From NCBI GenBank assembly GCA_023014485.1, contig JAJOZX010003311.1, positions 460,349 to 524,348 on the forward strand: a stretch of 64,000 nt of DNA, given 5' to 3'. The translations under genes were made by a program, and so were the position numbers. The number at the start of each line of letters is the position of its first letter. Position 1 is the stretch's first letter. This DNA comes from Bathynomus jamesi. Taxonomy: Eukaryota > Arthropoda > Malacostraca > Isopoda > Cirolanidae. Of this stretch, positions 41,728-50,901 are shown one piece after another. The notes below the pieces were generated by a model. That model did not search any database, was not told the DNA's origin, and worked only from the letters and a program-made list of their open reading frames with translations.

Positions 41728-41981
41728 GGTACTTTCCTGTTATCCCGGACCCCTGGATATCCTCGCTTTTACGGTCTTAAATTCTAACTAATAATATATA
41801 TATATATACAGTATATACACAGTATATATATTGATTGGATTGATTAGGTTAAGTTGTAATATTTTCGTTAATTTTAACAAAAATATTACAACTAAACCTA
41901 ACCAATTGTCAATTTGATTTTGAATATCTTGATTGGCAAATGTTAAAAAAAGTCTGGGGTCCGGGATAACAGGAAAGTACC
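41728..41981. mobile_element. Palindromic mini-element, copy 2 (Merlin-like)
   Basis: Duplication ATATATCG (41720-41727) and ATATATTG (41982-41989), 7 of 8 matching. Outer arms GGTACTTTCCTGTTATCCCG and its complement match each other exactly over 26 bp. The core has TTGTAATATTTTCGTTAA and CCTAACCAATTGTCAA, a diverged version of the shared core. Confidence 0.8.
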
Positions 41982-42015
41982 ATATATTGTATAAAATTTT
42001 TTACTCATTATATTT

Positions 42016-42611
42016 GGGTCTTTTCCGTGTGGGGGCTAGCAGCGAATTTTAATGAAAATCTGTATACAATGTAGTTTTTTTGGTCACTGATTTCAAAAAT
42101 AACTCGTTTGTTTTTCATTTCTCAAAAAAAAAAAAATGTTAGAGCACTTTAAATAATTAATGTGTGTTTTAACTAGCTTAAACTAGTTACGGAGGATTGT
42201 GTTAAATTTAGCCAGAGTCACAAACTGCTACTGTTTATGAAAAAGTGCTCTAAGTGTGGGAAAGTGTGTTCCTTTGATAAAAATACCCAGTTCTTTCGTT
42301 GCCAAAAGCGTCGGTCAAAAGGTAAAAAGTGCAACTTTACGAAGAATATGTAAAAATAGCAGAAAAAAAAATCAAGAATTAATGCCTAGTTAGGTCAATT
42401 GAATGCCAGGTTAGGTCAACTGTACGCCCTTGACGATTGGTTAGGTTGTCATGATATTTTCGTTAAAAACACATTAATTATTTAAAGTGTTTTAACATGT
42501 TTGTTTTTCATTTCTTCAAAAAAAGGTTATTTTTGAAATCAGTGACCAAAACTACATTAGTATACCAATTTTCATTAAAATTCGCTGCTAGCCCCCAAAC
42601 GGAAAAGATCC
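42016..42611 (+). mobile_element. Palindromic element with zinc-ribbon ORF (Merlin-like), copy 3
   Basis: Exact duplication TTATATTT (42008-42015 and 42612-42619). Arms of about 130 bp: left GGGTCTTTTCCGTGTGGGGG then GCTAGCAGCGAATTTTAATG; right is the complement. Part of the shared core (GGTCAACTGTACGCCCTTGA then CGATTGGTTAGGT) lies off-centre at 42410-42445. It encodes a 38-residue zinc ribbon. It is the longest of the five family members. Confidence 0.85.
42237..42353 (+). CDS. 38-residue zinc-ribbon peptide, transposase N-terminus-like
   Basis: A complete small frame from ATG to TAA. It begins MKKCSKCGKVCSFDKN and continues FFRCQKRRSKGKKCNFTKNM. Cys4 and Cys7 form a C-x2-C pair; Cys22 and Cys32 could be the second half. 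The C-x2-C...F-R-C-x-K-R-R pattern is that of the N-terminal zinc ribbon of Merlin/ISXO2-like transposases. The usual next residues (RTGT region) are absent because a stop follows. The 8-bp target duplication agrees with Merlin. It may be a decayed remnant; whether it is translated is unknown. Confidence 0.5.
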   Translation: MKKCSKCGKVCSFDKNTQFFRCQKRRSKGKKCNFTKNM

Positions 42612-42650
42612 TTATATTTGTTCATTTTTTATACTTTTCATTTTTTAGCA

Positions 42651-42681
42651 CCGATGATGGACATTGAATTTCCGAAACGTC
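42651..42681 (+). ncRNA. Hammerhead-like motif in Penelope-like 2
   Basis: CCGATGA (42651-42657), one extra T, GGA paired with TCC (42659-42661 with 42671-42673), GAAAC (42674-42678), GTC. Same order and same extra nucleotide as in the motifs at 255 and 27684. Stem I pairing is weak. Confidence 0.4.
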
Positions 42682-42715
42682 TGATTAATAAACATGTATC
42701 ACCTTCTCGTCCTCT

Positions 42716-43169
42716 TATTCCCCACTATATATATATATAATATACTGCATATATATTTGCTGAGAACTTCAGAAGAGAATTCTCTCCAGTAAATAAGTGC
42801 CTATTTCCGGTAACAGAAACATTAATTATCTTCGACACTCCATTCTCTTATTTCGATATCCGATATCCGGATTTGAAAATGGCGTTTCGGAAGGTCAAAT
42901 TGGAAAACAGAATTTGATTTAATGACCAAATAGTGGATACCCGCCAAGTGCTCTTTCGCGTATTCGATTTAATTTCAACAACACTGATGTAATGTTTTCA
43001 TTAATCAAATTTTAAATAAAGGCATTTCCTACAAACGGTGCTCGAAAACCGCGCTCTGGAAGCAACCTGAAATATATGTAGGTGGTTTCGAGGAAGCCAA
43101 AATTCAAAATGGATCGTAAAGGAATTTACGTGACTAAATTGATTTTTTTAATGTCGGTCTTAAACCTTT
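42716..43169. other. Gene-free stretch
   Basis: A TA run at 42726-42740, otherwise unclassified sequence without coding. Confidence 0.5.
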
Positions 43170-43257
43170 AACCTTTATCTTCTTCCTCTAGAAGGAGTGG
43201 GTGGGGGTTGTGGCATTCGCCCTTGGCCCCTCCTCCTTGCATAAAAAAAAATATATA
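43170..43257 (+). mobile_element. LINE E 3' end fragment
   Basis: TCTTCTTCCTCTAGAAGGAG, GGCATTCGCCCTTGGCCCCT, then TTGCATAAAAAAAAATATAT. Only the last 85 bp of the family are present, joined to a short TA run. Confidence 0.75.
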
Positions 43258-43259
43258 TA

Positions 43260-43891
43260 GGGTGGCCCAAAAGGCCCTATTTATTTTGCTGAAATAATAG
43301 TATTTTAGGATAAAAATGTATTAACATAATTAGCTGTCTATTTGTTTATCAAGCTTAGGCCTAAGATTCGACGTGAGCACCATCAGTGTCTCTGCAGATC
43401 TCAACTGCATTGCGGAACCCATTCTCAAGCATCTCTGGGTTATTTTAGCGACTGCCGCGACATTGCGAGTTCGCAGATCCTGCAGGTCTGTAACTCTCGT
43501 TTAGTAAACTTCAAACTTTATAAAGCCCCACGCAAACAAGGCTAATGGTGTTAAATCCAGAGATCGTTCTGCCCAGGGCCTGTTTCCACCACGTCCAATC
43601 CAGCCGTTTGGCATCACGATCTCCGGATTTAACACCATTAGACTCGTTTGCGTTAGACCTGCAGGATTTGCGAACCCGCGTTGTCGCGGCAGTCTCTAAA
43701 ATAACCCCAGAGATGCTTGAGAGTGTGTTCCGCAATGCAGTGGACAGATTTGAGATTTGCAGAGATACTGATGGTGCTCACGTCGAATCTTAGGCCTAAG
43801 CTTGACAAACAAAGAGACATCTAATTATGTTACTACATTTCTATCCTAAAATACTATTTCAGCAAAATAAATAAGGACTTTTGGACCACCC

Positions 43892-43893
<2 letters not shown>
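43260..43893. mobile_element. Head-to-head palindrome of a mariner-type element
   Basis: Arms 43260-43500 and 43680-43893 are near-perfect reverse complements, beginning GGGTGGCCCAAAAGGCCCTA / GGGTGGTCCAAAAGTCCTTA and with TA nearby. Both arms contain the C-terminal end of the transposase gene; the plus-strand reading is clearer (43545-43793): RSPDLTPLDSFALDLQDLRT, AAVSKITPEMLESVFRNAVD and FEICRDTDGAHVE. RSPDLTPLD holds the third catalytic Asp. The middle (43545-43620) joins the two halves. Same lineage as 54779-55518. Confidence 0.85.

Positions 43894-43898
<5 letters not shown>

Positions 43899-43946
<48 letters not shown>
43899..43946. repeat. (TA)n microsatellite
   Basis: Pure TA run directly after the mariner palindrome, followed by a short (AG)n. 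Confidence 0.9.
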
Positions 43947-43950
<4 letters not shown>

Positions 43951-44181
43951 GAGAGAGAGAATTTCAAATGAAAATGACTAACCTAACTGAACATTAATTT
44001 AACTGATAATGCATAAGGTCGAAATTTTCAACGTTATCCAAGTTCAGAAATTTTGGTGTCGACATTGTACAGATCGATAATGTTCCGCAACTCTAACGCA
44101 AATAATGTGCCACGTAAGAAAAGAACTCTTTTCACATACTGAAAAGTACAGGGTGTCCTACAAGTCGCTTGTATGTATGTA

Positions 44182-44372
44182 TGAAGTCTTCCTAGGAAGA
44201 AGTGGATAAGCGACAAAAGTAAAAAACCCCAAAAACGCAGTTAAAGTTGTACAAAATTTGGAAGTTGTCATAACTTATGAATGTTTTGAAGTTATTTCGT
44301 CGAAGTATATAGCGTTTTCTGGCGTTTTTTTTAACTTTTGTCGCTTAGCCACTTCTTCCTAGGAAAGCCTCA
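44182..44372. mobile_element. Palindromic mini-element, family F, copy 2
   Basis: Inverted ends containing TCCTAGGAAGAAGTGGATAA then GCGACAAAAGTAAAA, matched by its complement on the right. Shares AGTTGTCATAACTT with the copy at 16492-16733. TGTA lies on both sides and may be a 4-bp duplication. Confidence 0.75.
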
Positions 44373-44386
44373 TGTAGTGTATTTAA

Positions 44387-44492
44387 CACTAGAAGGACGA
44401 ACGGGTCAATATGACTCGTTTCTGCAGGTTCTTACTTAATTTTGACCCTCTGACGCCCTTTTAGGCAAAGCAAAATTTTCGTCCTTCCAGAG
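44387..44492. mobile_element. piggyBac-like mini-element
   Basis: TTAA on both sides (44383-44386 and 44493-44496). Ends CACTAGAAGGACGAA and (reverse complement) CTCTGGAAGGACGAA. The TTAA target and the C-x-CTAGAA-type end agree with piggyBac elements. 106 bp, no coding. Confidence 0.8.
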
Positions 44493-44496
44493 TTAA

Positions 44497-45106
44497 ATGA
44501 GCAAAAGGGCTGTACACTTACACAAAACCCCTTAGCATGAGAAACAAGGGCATCATACAGATATGCTGTAATGCCACTACAAAGGGACTGTGTAGCCACT
44601 CTGTATTTGATTTAGTAATGTTGTAAGCTTTTTTTTATGAAAACCTAAAACAATGGCGGAAATCCGATAGTTTTAAACAAGCGGTAGCTCGCTATCGCTC
44701 GCGACCGTTGTACAACTTGTACTCCCATTACCCCCACCCCTCTCCCCCATCTCCACTCCCCCATTACCCCCACACACAAGTAAAAAACGCCATTATCCCC
44801 ATTACTCCCACCCCTCTCCCTATTACCCCCACCCCCACTCCCCCAATTACCCCACCCCCTCCCCCACTACCCCCGGGCGGGTAGCAGTATATGTAGCAGT
44901 ATCTTGACACTATGTGAAGCTCAAGATTTTCACGGCTGCGTTCTTTTCTGTAGTTTTTCGCGATGCTGGGGCCTTCGGACCCAGTAATTGTGACCTAGGC
45001 CCGGAAAACTTCACAGAGTACATCGGAAGCTCATGGGCTATCAGTTGGTGGTGGTTGTAGATTTTTCCGATGTGCCGTTTAGGCTGTGCACGGTTCCGAA
45101 GAAAAC
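44497..45106. other. Gene-free stretch with C-rich minisatellite
   Basis: 44720-44875 is a run of CCCATTACCCCCACCCC-type units (i-motif or G-quadruplex prone). 44890-45100 is non-coding sequence of mixed composition, including CTGGGGCCTTCGGACCCAG, a 7-bp hairpin. Confidence 0.6.
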
Positions 45107-45111
45107 GGACA

Positions 45112-45157
<46 letters not shown>

Positions 45158-45158
45158 T
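45107..45158. repeat. (CA)n microsatellite
   Basis: Nearly pure CA run of about 50 bp. Confidence 0.9.
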
Positions 45159-45242
45159 TTAGCTCAATAGTATATAGGATTGTACAACATCTGTTTTTAT
45201 CATATATGATATATTTCCTCCTGGCCTGAGTTTAGTTGTAAT

Positions 45243-45832
45243 CAGTGGCGGTTCCTCATATGGGCAATATGGGCAGCCGCACAGGGCGGCATTTGTGAGG
45301 GGCGGCATGAGCGCCTGCAAAAAAAATAAAAATAAGAATAAATAAATAAAAAATAAAATAAAATAAATAATAAAAGATCAATGACTTTGCATCAAGGAAG
45401 GTAAGAAGAGTCAGGCTTTAGATGGCAGTTGTGCTGTGGTGCAATTTATTTTGTTTCTTGTTCAAAGTGTAGCATAATAATTACCCTCTCTTAAGTGTCT
45501 TATTCTATTTATGTGATAGAGCATTTGTACAATTTAGAAATTTGATTCTCTAGTTTATTTATGGCAGTTGTGCAATTTAATTTGTATTTTTCCTGTTCAT
45601 AGTATCATAATTACATTCTCTTAAGTGAGTTATTCTATTTACGTGATGAAGGATTTGAGTCTTTTTTGGTTCTGAAGTTCCAACAATTAGTCCAATAAAA
45701 AGTTATTTTGTGAAAGAGTTATGTCTGTCCTTTATTTTGGGGGGATTCGAATGTGTGTGTTGGCGAACAGGGGGGGGGGGGCGCTGAAGGTGAGGTTCGC
45801 CCAGGGCGTCATGTAAGCTAGGACCGCCACTG
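45243..45832. mobile_element. hAT-type non-autonomous element
   Basis: Exact 8-bp duplication GTTGTAAT (45235-45242 and 45833-45840). Ends CAGTGGCGGTTCCTCATATG and (reverse complement) CAGTGGCGGTCCTAGCTTAC. The interior has an A/T-rich (AATAAA)n part and a G11 run but no transposase. Confidence 0.92.
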
Positions 45833-45989
45833 GTTGTAATGGCGCCGAACGTGGATCAATCATTGCACCCCAAAGGCGAGTTACGCGTGAATTAAACAAA
45901 CTAGTACCACACAAATTTTGTCCGTGTGTAGGCAAAGAAGTTCACTGCAGAAGTGTCAAAAAAGGCAAATGCCTTAGTGGACCAAAAAA

Positions 45990-46306
45990 TTCTCTATAAG
46001 GAGTCAATGCTATTCGAGAAGCATTCCTGAGAAAACCTAATAAGTCAACAAGGGGAGCAGCAGCTAAATGGCACTTTTGCGCATAAAATTATACTATACA
46101 CAAAGATTTAAAATAAAGTCCTACAACATGCGGGTTGTTCACCATCTGCACGAGGAAGATTACGCTACAAGACTTGACGCCTGTCAAGAATTTATCAAAA
46201 AGATTAAAACTTATGATAATTTTCTTTCAAATCTATCTTATTTTGATCGCGAGGAGGCAACTTTCCTTGCCTCTGATAGATTAAACCGCCGTAACTGCAA
46301 GATCTA
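45990..46306 (+). pseudogene. Mariner-type transposase fragment, middle part
   Basis: The open 79-residue frame at 46068-46307 reads KIKSYNMRVVHHLHEEDYAT then RLDACQEFIKKIKTYDNFLS and YFDREEATFLASDRLNRRNC. Relatives have FSDEATF here, giving the first catalytic Asp; this copy reads YFDREEATF, an altered site. Matches in style the lineage at 43260 and 54779. No inverted ends were found around it. Confidence 0.7.
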
Positions 46307-46555
46307 AGATCTTGGAAAGGGGGGAAAGGGGAACAAAATTCCCACACGAAACACGCACGTGAAAGAGACCCGCCAAAAGTGAACGTTTGGTATTCTTTAT
46401 GACGCGCAAAGACAAAAGCGTTAATGGCGGACCTTATTTCAGAATATCAAGATACAAGATAGTTCTTTCTTCCTATTGAACGAAAAATGCCAGGTTTTTT
46501 GCAGCCAATGTGAGGTTTTTCTTGTTATTTCTTTTTGGAAATTGAAAATACGTTT

Positions 46556-46586
<31 letters not shown>

Positions 46587-46884
46587 GGGGGGGAATTAGT
46601 TTTACCTTTTTAATTCCAAGTTTATGGATGAGTTTATATGAATTCAACTTAATTTTTTTTACTATTACATTTTATCTTCACTATTAATACTATTTGTCAT
46701 AGAAACTATGAATAGTCTGCCAATAAAGTTTTATATTTCACTTAAAATAAATATATATAAACGAGTATGTATAATCATCGACGTATTCATATTTTAACCT
46801 TTTACGCCGAAAGTGACGAATTAGTAACGTTTCAACTACCCTCATTCATAATTTAAGCCTACAAAAACATTATGGCGTTAAAGG
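46307..46884. other. Gene-free stretch with a 30-base G run
   Basis: T run followed by about 30 consecutive G at 46566-46594. No coding. Confidence 0.7.
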
Positions 46885-47015
46885 ATTAAATGAAAGTATG
46901 GAGAATTAAACATCTTTTTTACATAAGCACCATTTGGCTCATACGTCCATTTCAGGGTACGAGCAGCTCGTAGTATCATTGTCAAGCAAATAGGGGTCAA
47001 AGTACTGACGTGTGT
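46885..47015 (+). repeat. Short interspersed repeat G, copy 2
   Basis: GAATTAAACATCTTTTTTAC, CCATTTCAGGGTACGAGCAG and GTCAAGCAAATAGGGGTCAA, ending in (GT)n. Confidence 0.75.
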
Positions 47016-47054
47016 GTGTGTGTGTGTATATCTATACACACATTTAATCATCAA

Positions 47055-47165
47055 TGTATTCATAGTTTAAGTGTAAGTATGAATAGTTAAACATCTTTTA
47101 ACATAGAGCACCATTCCGCCACACGCCCATTTCAGGTCACGAGTAGCTCGAAGCAGCACTGTGTA
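47055..47165 (+). repeat. Short interspersed repeat G, copy 3
   Basis: Same order of words as copy 2, truncated after AGTAGCTCGAAGCAGC and ending in a TA run. Only 40 bp after copy 2, so the pair looks like a tandem duplication. Confidence 0.7.
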
Positions 47166-47514
47166 TATATATATAATTTTCTTAAAACTTATGGTTATGA
47201 ATGTGTTATAATTTGATAATTCGGTAGGAATTAAGGTCTGAGCCTCAGATCCTGAAATTAAACCTTGATTCTTTATTGAAAAATTTTAATTCCTGTAAAA
47301 GTTAATTTTCGTAATTAAGACACTCATAAAAGGATTAACAGCCATGATTAAGTTTCTTATCTACCTAATTACTTCATTTACGAGGTGTTACCTCGTTTGT
47401 GTGTGTATATATATATATATGTATAATTATCGTCAACAGTACCCAGTACCTCGAGTGCAAAAGGTGTGTGTGTGTGTGATAGGGTTGTCCAACCTCCTTT
47501 GCAACATTTAAGCT

Positions 47515-47830
47515 CATATGACGGAAGGGACGTACAGCTTTACGTCGGGTCAGAACCAAGGGTCACTACATCATCTGAAAGTAGATGACGAAACCCATCC
47601 AACTACCACCCAGACCCAATGTCTCTTAACTTCGCTGATCGACAGGAAGAAGTGCAACGACATTGGTTACGACGTTGCCCTAGAGCAGTGGCGGCGAACC
47701 TATGGCACGCGAATTTTTTGTTTATGGTTTACATGATTTTTTTGGGGCACGCGACTGTAAAAAGGTTTGCCACCCCTGCCCTAGAGTGTCGGATGCTCGA
47801 CACGGTAACACCTCTGGACAACGAAAGCGT
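47515..47830 (-). repeat. 5S-rRNA-derived SINE with shared core, copy 2
   Basis: On the minus strand, 47679-47585 reads as a full 5S-like head: GGCAACGTCGTAACCAATGT, then GATCAGCGAAGTTAAGAGAC, TTGGGTCTGGGTGGTAGTTG and GATGGGT. It is followed by the core CCCGACGTAAAGCTGTACGT then CCCTTCCGTC. The hAT mini-element at 47686-47779 sits at the 5' end of the head. Confidence 0.75.
47686..47779. mobile_element. 94-bp hAT mini-element
   Basis: Exact 8-bp duplication CCCTAGAG (47678-47685 and 47780-47787). Ends CAGTGGCGGCGAACCTATGG and (reverse complement) CAGGGGTGGCAAACCTTTTT. GGCACGCG and CGCGACT in the interior complete the palindrome-like structure. Confidence 0.92.
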
Positions 47831-47892
47831 GTGTGTGTGTGTGTGTGCCTTCGTGTGTTGAGATACGGGCCATATTGTGTAATACTAACGTT

Positions 47893-47960
47893 TACCTTGT
47901 TAGCGTAGCGGTCAGCGCACTTTCCTTCTACTCAAGAAGTGTTGGGTTCGAATCCTGGTG
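47893..47960 (+). repeat. tRNA-like sequence, probably a SINE head
   Basis: TTAGCGTAGCGGTCAGCGC is a good A box and GGGTTCGAATCCTGG a good B box at normal spacing. The acceptor ends do not pair and the anticodon stem is poor, so it is not a working tRNA gene. It could drive RNA polymerase III transcription. Confidence 0.6.
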
Positions 47961-48060
47961 TGTTAAGACTTCACTAATTATATTTCCGTATAACTTTTAA
48001 AACTTGGTTTCTATCATTTGGAAAGCAAAAGTTATTTACGTTTAAAGTTCCACAGCCACT

Positions 48061-48135
48061 TTGTGTATATATATATATACACACACAGTATGTATTATGT
48101 GTGTGTGTATATATATATATATGTGTATATATACT
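48061..48135. repeat. Compound TA/CA/TG microsatellite
   Basis: Three short TA runs separated by CA and TG runs; adjoins the 3' end of a LINE E derivative. Confidence 0.85.
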
Positions 48136-48141
48136 ATCATT

Positions 48142-48243
48142 TTTATGTTGAAAGGAGGGGCCAAGAGCGGTCGCCCGCAAAAATGCCCACACTTTATAAG
48201 AATAAATATAAGAGAGCCAAAATCAAGGTCTCCGAGGCTGGCA

Positions 48244-48301
<58 letters not shown>

Positions 48302-48516
48302 AATTTTGAAAAGATTGTGTAGGGTGTAAAATGCATGTACAGTATGTGTCGTGAAGAGAGAGAGAGAGAGATTGCTCATAGGGTAAATGAGACACGGAAA
48401 AAGATCAGCTAAAGAGGACAGTGACAGGAGAAACGGGAGTTCCAGCACTCCCTATCTCCTGCCTAACGTCCCCCTGGGAGTACTTCCCTAGTCGATAGCT
48501 GTTTACACTCTCCTCC
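48142..48516 (-). mobile_element. Internally deleted LINE E derivative, copy 3
   Basis: The minus strand starts GGAGGAGAGTGTAAACAGCT, continues GAACTCCCGTTTCTCCTGTC, a (TA)n tract at 48247-48300 in the middle, then TTTTGGCTCTC, GCGGGCGACCGCTCTTGGCC and AACATAAAAATGATAG. It has the same design as 812-1151 and 18904-19245. Confidence 0.75.
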
Positions 48517-48530
48517 TGATATATAATATT

Positions 48531-49190
48531 TAGGGTGGCCCTTAGTTGTATGTGATTTCTGAAATGAAATATTTTTCATCTCCCAACCTCCAAAGTTGTT
48601 CTAATCCATGTAAAAATGCTCTGTGTAAATTTTCAGCTCAATTAGACAATATTAAGATGGCCCCCAAAGGTCCTAAAGTTTCAGATTTTAACAATATTGA
48701 TATTTTTTCATATAAAACCGTTTTTATCTTCTTTACAGTGTTTATTCGAAAGAAATATAGAATATGATCGAAAGAGAATTCAATTTACAATAAATTTAGT
48801 TATAACCATTATTACTTAAAACCAAAATTGGACGAGATATTCACGGAAATTGAAAAGTATCATAAGTGCGTAAAAAACCGCTTCTGGAAGGTTCTAGAAA
48901 GTTCTGCGCCTGCGGCCTATATAAGCGGCGTAATTATTTGTTGTAAATAAAATTCACTTTCGATTATGCTTTGTGATTATTTTCCCAAACAAATTTGCAA
49001 ATGAATTATAAAGGTTTTATATTAGAAATACCAATTATCGGTGAATTTTGAAACTTTAGGGTCTTTGGGGGCCATCTTAATATAGCCCAGTTGAGCTGAA
49101 ATTTTGCACAGAGCACTTTTTTATATATTGGAAGAAGATTAGGGGTTGGGAGCAAGTAATTTCAAAAGTTAAAAAATAGGGGCAACCCTA
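48531..49190. mobile_element. DNA element with about 150-bp inverted repeats
   Basis: Ends TAGGGTGGCCCTTAGTTG and (reverse complement) TAGGGTTGCCCCTATTTT. Both arms continue with TTTCAGCTCAATTAGACAAT-type and GATGGCCCCCAAAGGTCCTA-type sequence. TA lies at both ends. 660 bp, no coding. Non-autonomous, probably Tc1/mariner. Confidence 0.8.
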
Positions 49191-49213
49191 ATATATATAT
49201 TATGTCGTTTCTA

Positions 49214-49214
<1 letters not shown>

Positions 49215-49275
<61 letters not shown>
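49215..49275. repeat. (TA)n microsatellite
   Basis: Pure TA run of about 55 bp at the tail of repeat H. Confidence 0.9.
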
Positions 49276-49296
49276 GTTATGTTATAATGTTATGTT

Positions 49297-50020
49297 ATAA
49301 TGTTTCAGACCACAAAGACCCTAGGATCCACTCATGGCTGGTCTACCTAACTGTGTTCGTAATCATGTATTGTGTATGTCCTCCGTGGTGGCGGAGGGGA
49401 CCTACAATTTTACGTGGGTTCCGAACCACAAGAACATAAGAAACTTATTTAAAAAACTGCCGGTAAATTGGCAACGACCAATTTTTACGAAACTAAATAA
49501 TTATCAATTTAAAAATAATTAATTATCGGTTTAAAACTAAAGATAGAATCTCTCGGTCCAGAGGAGCAAGTCATAATAGACTACTATCCACAAATATGTT
49601 ACATTCTATATCTATTTATAACGGACATGCAAATATATCAGATCCAAAGAATCCAGTCAATTTCATTACGGTATCCATCAAGTCACGGTCCATATCGATT
49701 GCGGACCAAGTCAAAATTTACAACCATATACATTATCAATTTAAAAATAATTAATTATCGATTTAAAACTAAAGATAGAATATCTCGATCCAGAGGATCA
49801 AGTCATAATAGACTACTATCCACAAATATGTTACACTCTATATCTATTATATAACGGACATGCAAATATATCAGATCCAAAGAATCCAGTCAATTTCATT
49901 ACGGTATCCATCAAGTCACGGTTCATATCGATTGCGGACCAAGTCAAATTTAAAACCATATACATTACAATATATACACATACGAGGAAAAGTGTAGGTG
50001 TGGCTGTAAAGACTGTACAG
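49297..50020 (-). repeat. SINE-like repeat H, copy 2, with internal tandem duplication
   Basis: Reverse complement of 28925-29862 without its insertion. The part 49500-49735 is repeated at 49740-49975 (about 236 bp, few differences; both include CAAGTCATAATAGACTACTA). The shared core lies at 49388-49435. Confidence 0.8.
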
Positions 50021-50062
<42 letters not shown>

Positions 50063-50270
50063 TATATAAATATATATAAATTATATAAATATATATAAAT
50101 TATATAAATATATATAAATTATATAAATATATATAAATTATATAAAATATATATAAATTATATAAATATATATATAAATTATATAAATTATATAAATATA
50201 TATAAATATATATATAATATATATATAAATATATATAAATATATATAAATATATATAAATATATATAAAA
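50021..50270. repeat. AT-only minisatellite
   Basis: After a TA run, about 15 units of ATATATAAATTATATAA type (period 16-19 bp), almost without G or C. Confidence 0.85.
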
Positions 50271-50274
50271 AATC

Positions 50275-50360
50275 TTGGCTTTGCTTCCGCTCGAATTGGT
50301 AATTCTGACGTAGGTCAAATTTGTTGCTCCACTTCAGACCTACAGCTTAACGTGGAACCC
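50275..50360 (-). repeat. SINE core fragment
   Basis: The minus strand reads GTTCGGGTTCCACGTTAAGC, TGTAGGTCTGAAGTGGAGCA and ACAAATTTGACCTACGTC, matching the core and tail of the SINE at 32405-32580. Head missing. Confidence 0.65.
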
Positions 50361-50901
50361 GAACGCATCATACAGAATCACGGATATTCATGTGTGATAT
50401 TCAAATTCTACGATATATTGTTCAAAGGACAATGCAAAGAGAGAGTACAAGGTTATTAAGAGAAAGTACGAGGTCATTAAGAGAGTACAAGGTTATTGAG
50501 AGATTTTTAAAAAATAATAATCATATTATCCCAGTTTCCTTGAATGGTTACTTGGTTGTTTGATAAGATTTCCATAATTAACACAGGAACTTCTTCATAC
50601 AATATTTTTATGAATGTGGGAGCAGATATTCACCTTGTGGGGGTCATTAGGCTTAACAAGTTTTAGGAATTTAAACCTAAGGATTGTGTCTTCTCGGTTG
50701 GTTTTAACATCTGATATGACTGAAAAATTTTTATGCAAATAATTTTAATGGATGAACAGCATAATGGCTTGTATTTACCCAAATTATGTTATATTGGATG
50801 TGAGGTTGTGCCAGGGTGTAATAAAGATTGAACAGTAGGCCTATATAGTTTAGAATGTAATGTTTAATTAACGAAAAATAACAATAAACTTTGATAGATT
50901 A
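50361..50901. other. Gene-free spacer
   Basis: Contains a threefold word GAGAGTACAAGGTTATTAAG near 50440-50500; nothing else recognised. Confidence 0.5.

Larger units (their letters stand above)
41145..42715 (+). mobile_element. Penelope-like element 2, 3' part with two nested palindromes
   Basis: Contains a GIY-YIG coding end (41145-41457), AT-rich 3' sequence, then a hammerhead-like motif (42651-42681) in what should be its terminal repeat. Two palindromic mini-elements (41728-41981 and 42016-42611), each with an 8-bp duplication, are inserted in the 3' part. Removing them joins the sequence into one continuous tail. The RT region is missing. Confidence 0.8.

Noticed and set aside
47893..47960. 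Possible tRNA gene
   Set aside because: Good A and B boxes, but the acceptor stem does not pair and the anticodon stem is poor. It fits a SINE head better.
48061..48309. Frames rich in Ile-Tyr repeats (also at 5163, 17820, 27593, 50100)
   Set aside because: Translations of TA and CA microsatellites.
33986..50270. CRISPR-like arrays
   Set aside because: The tandem repeats have no regular unique spacers, and the genome is eukaryotic.
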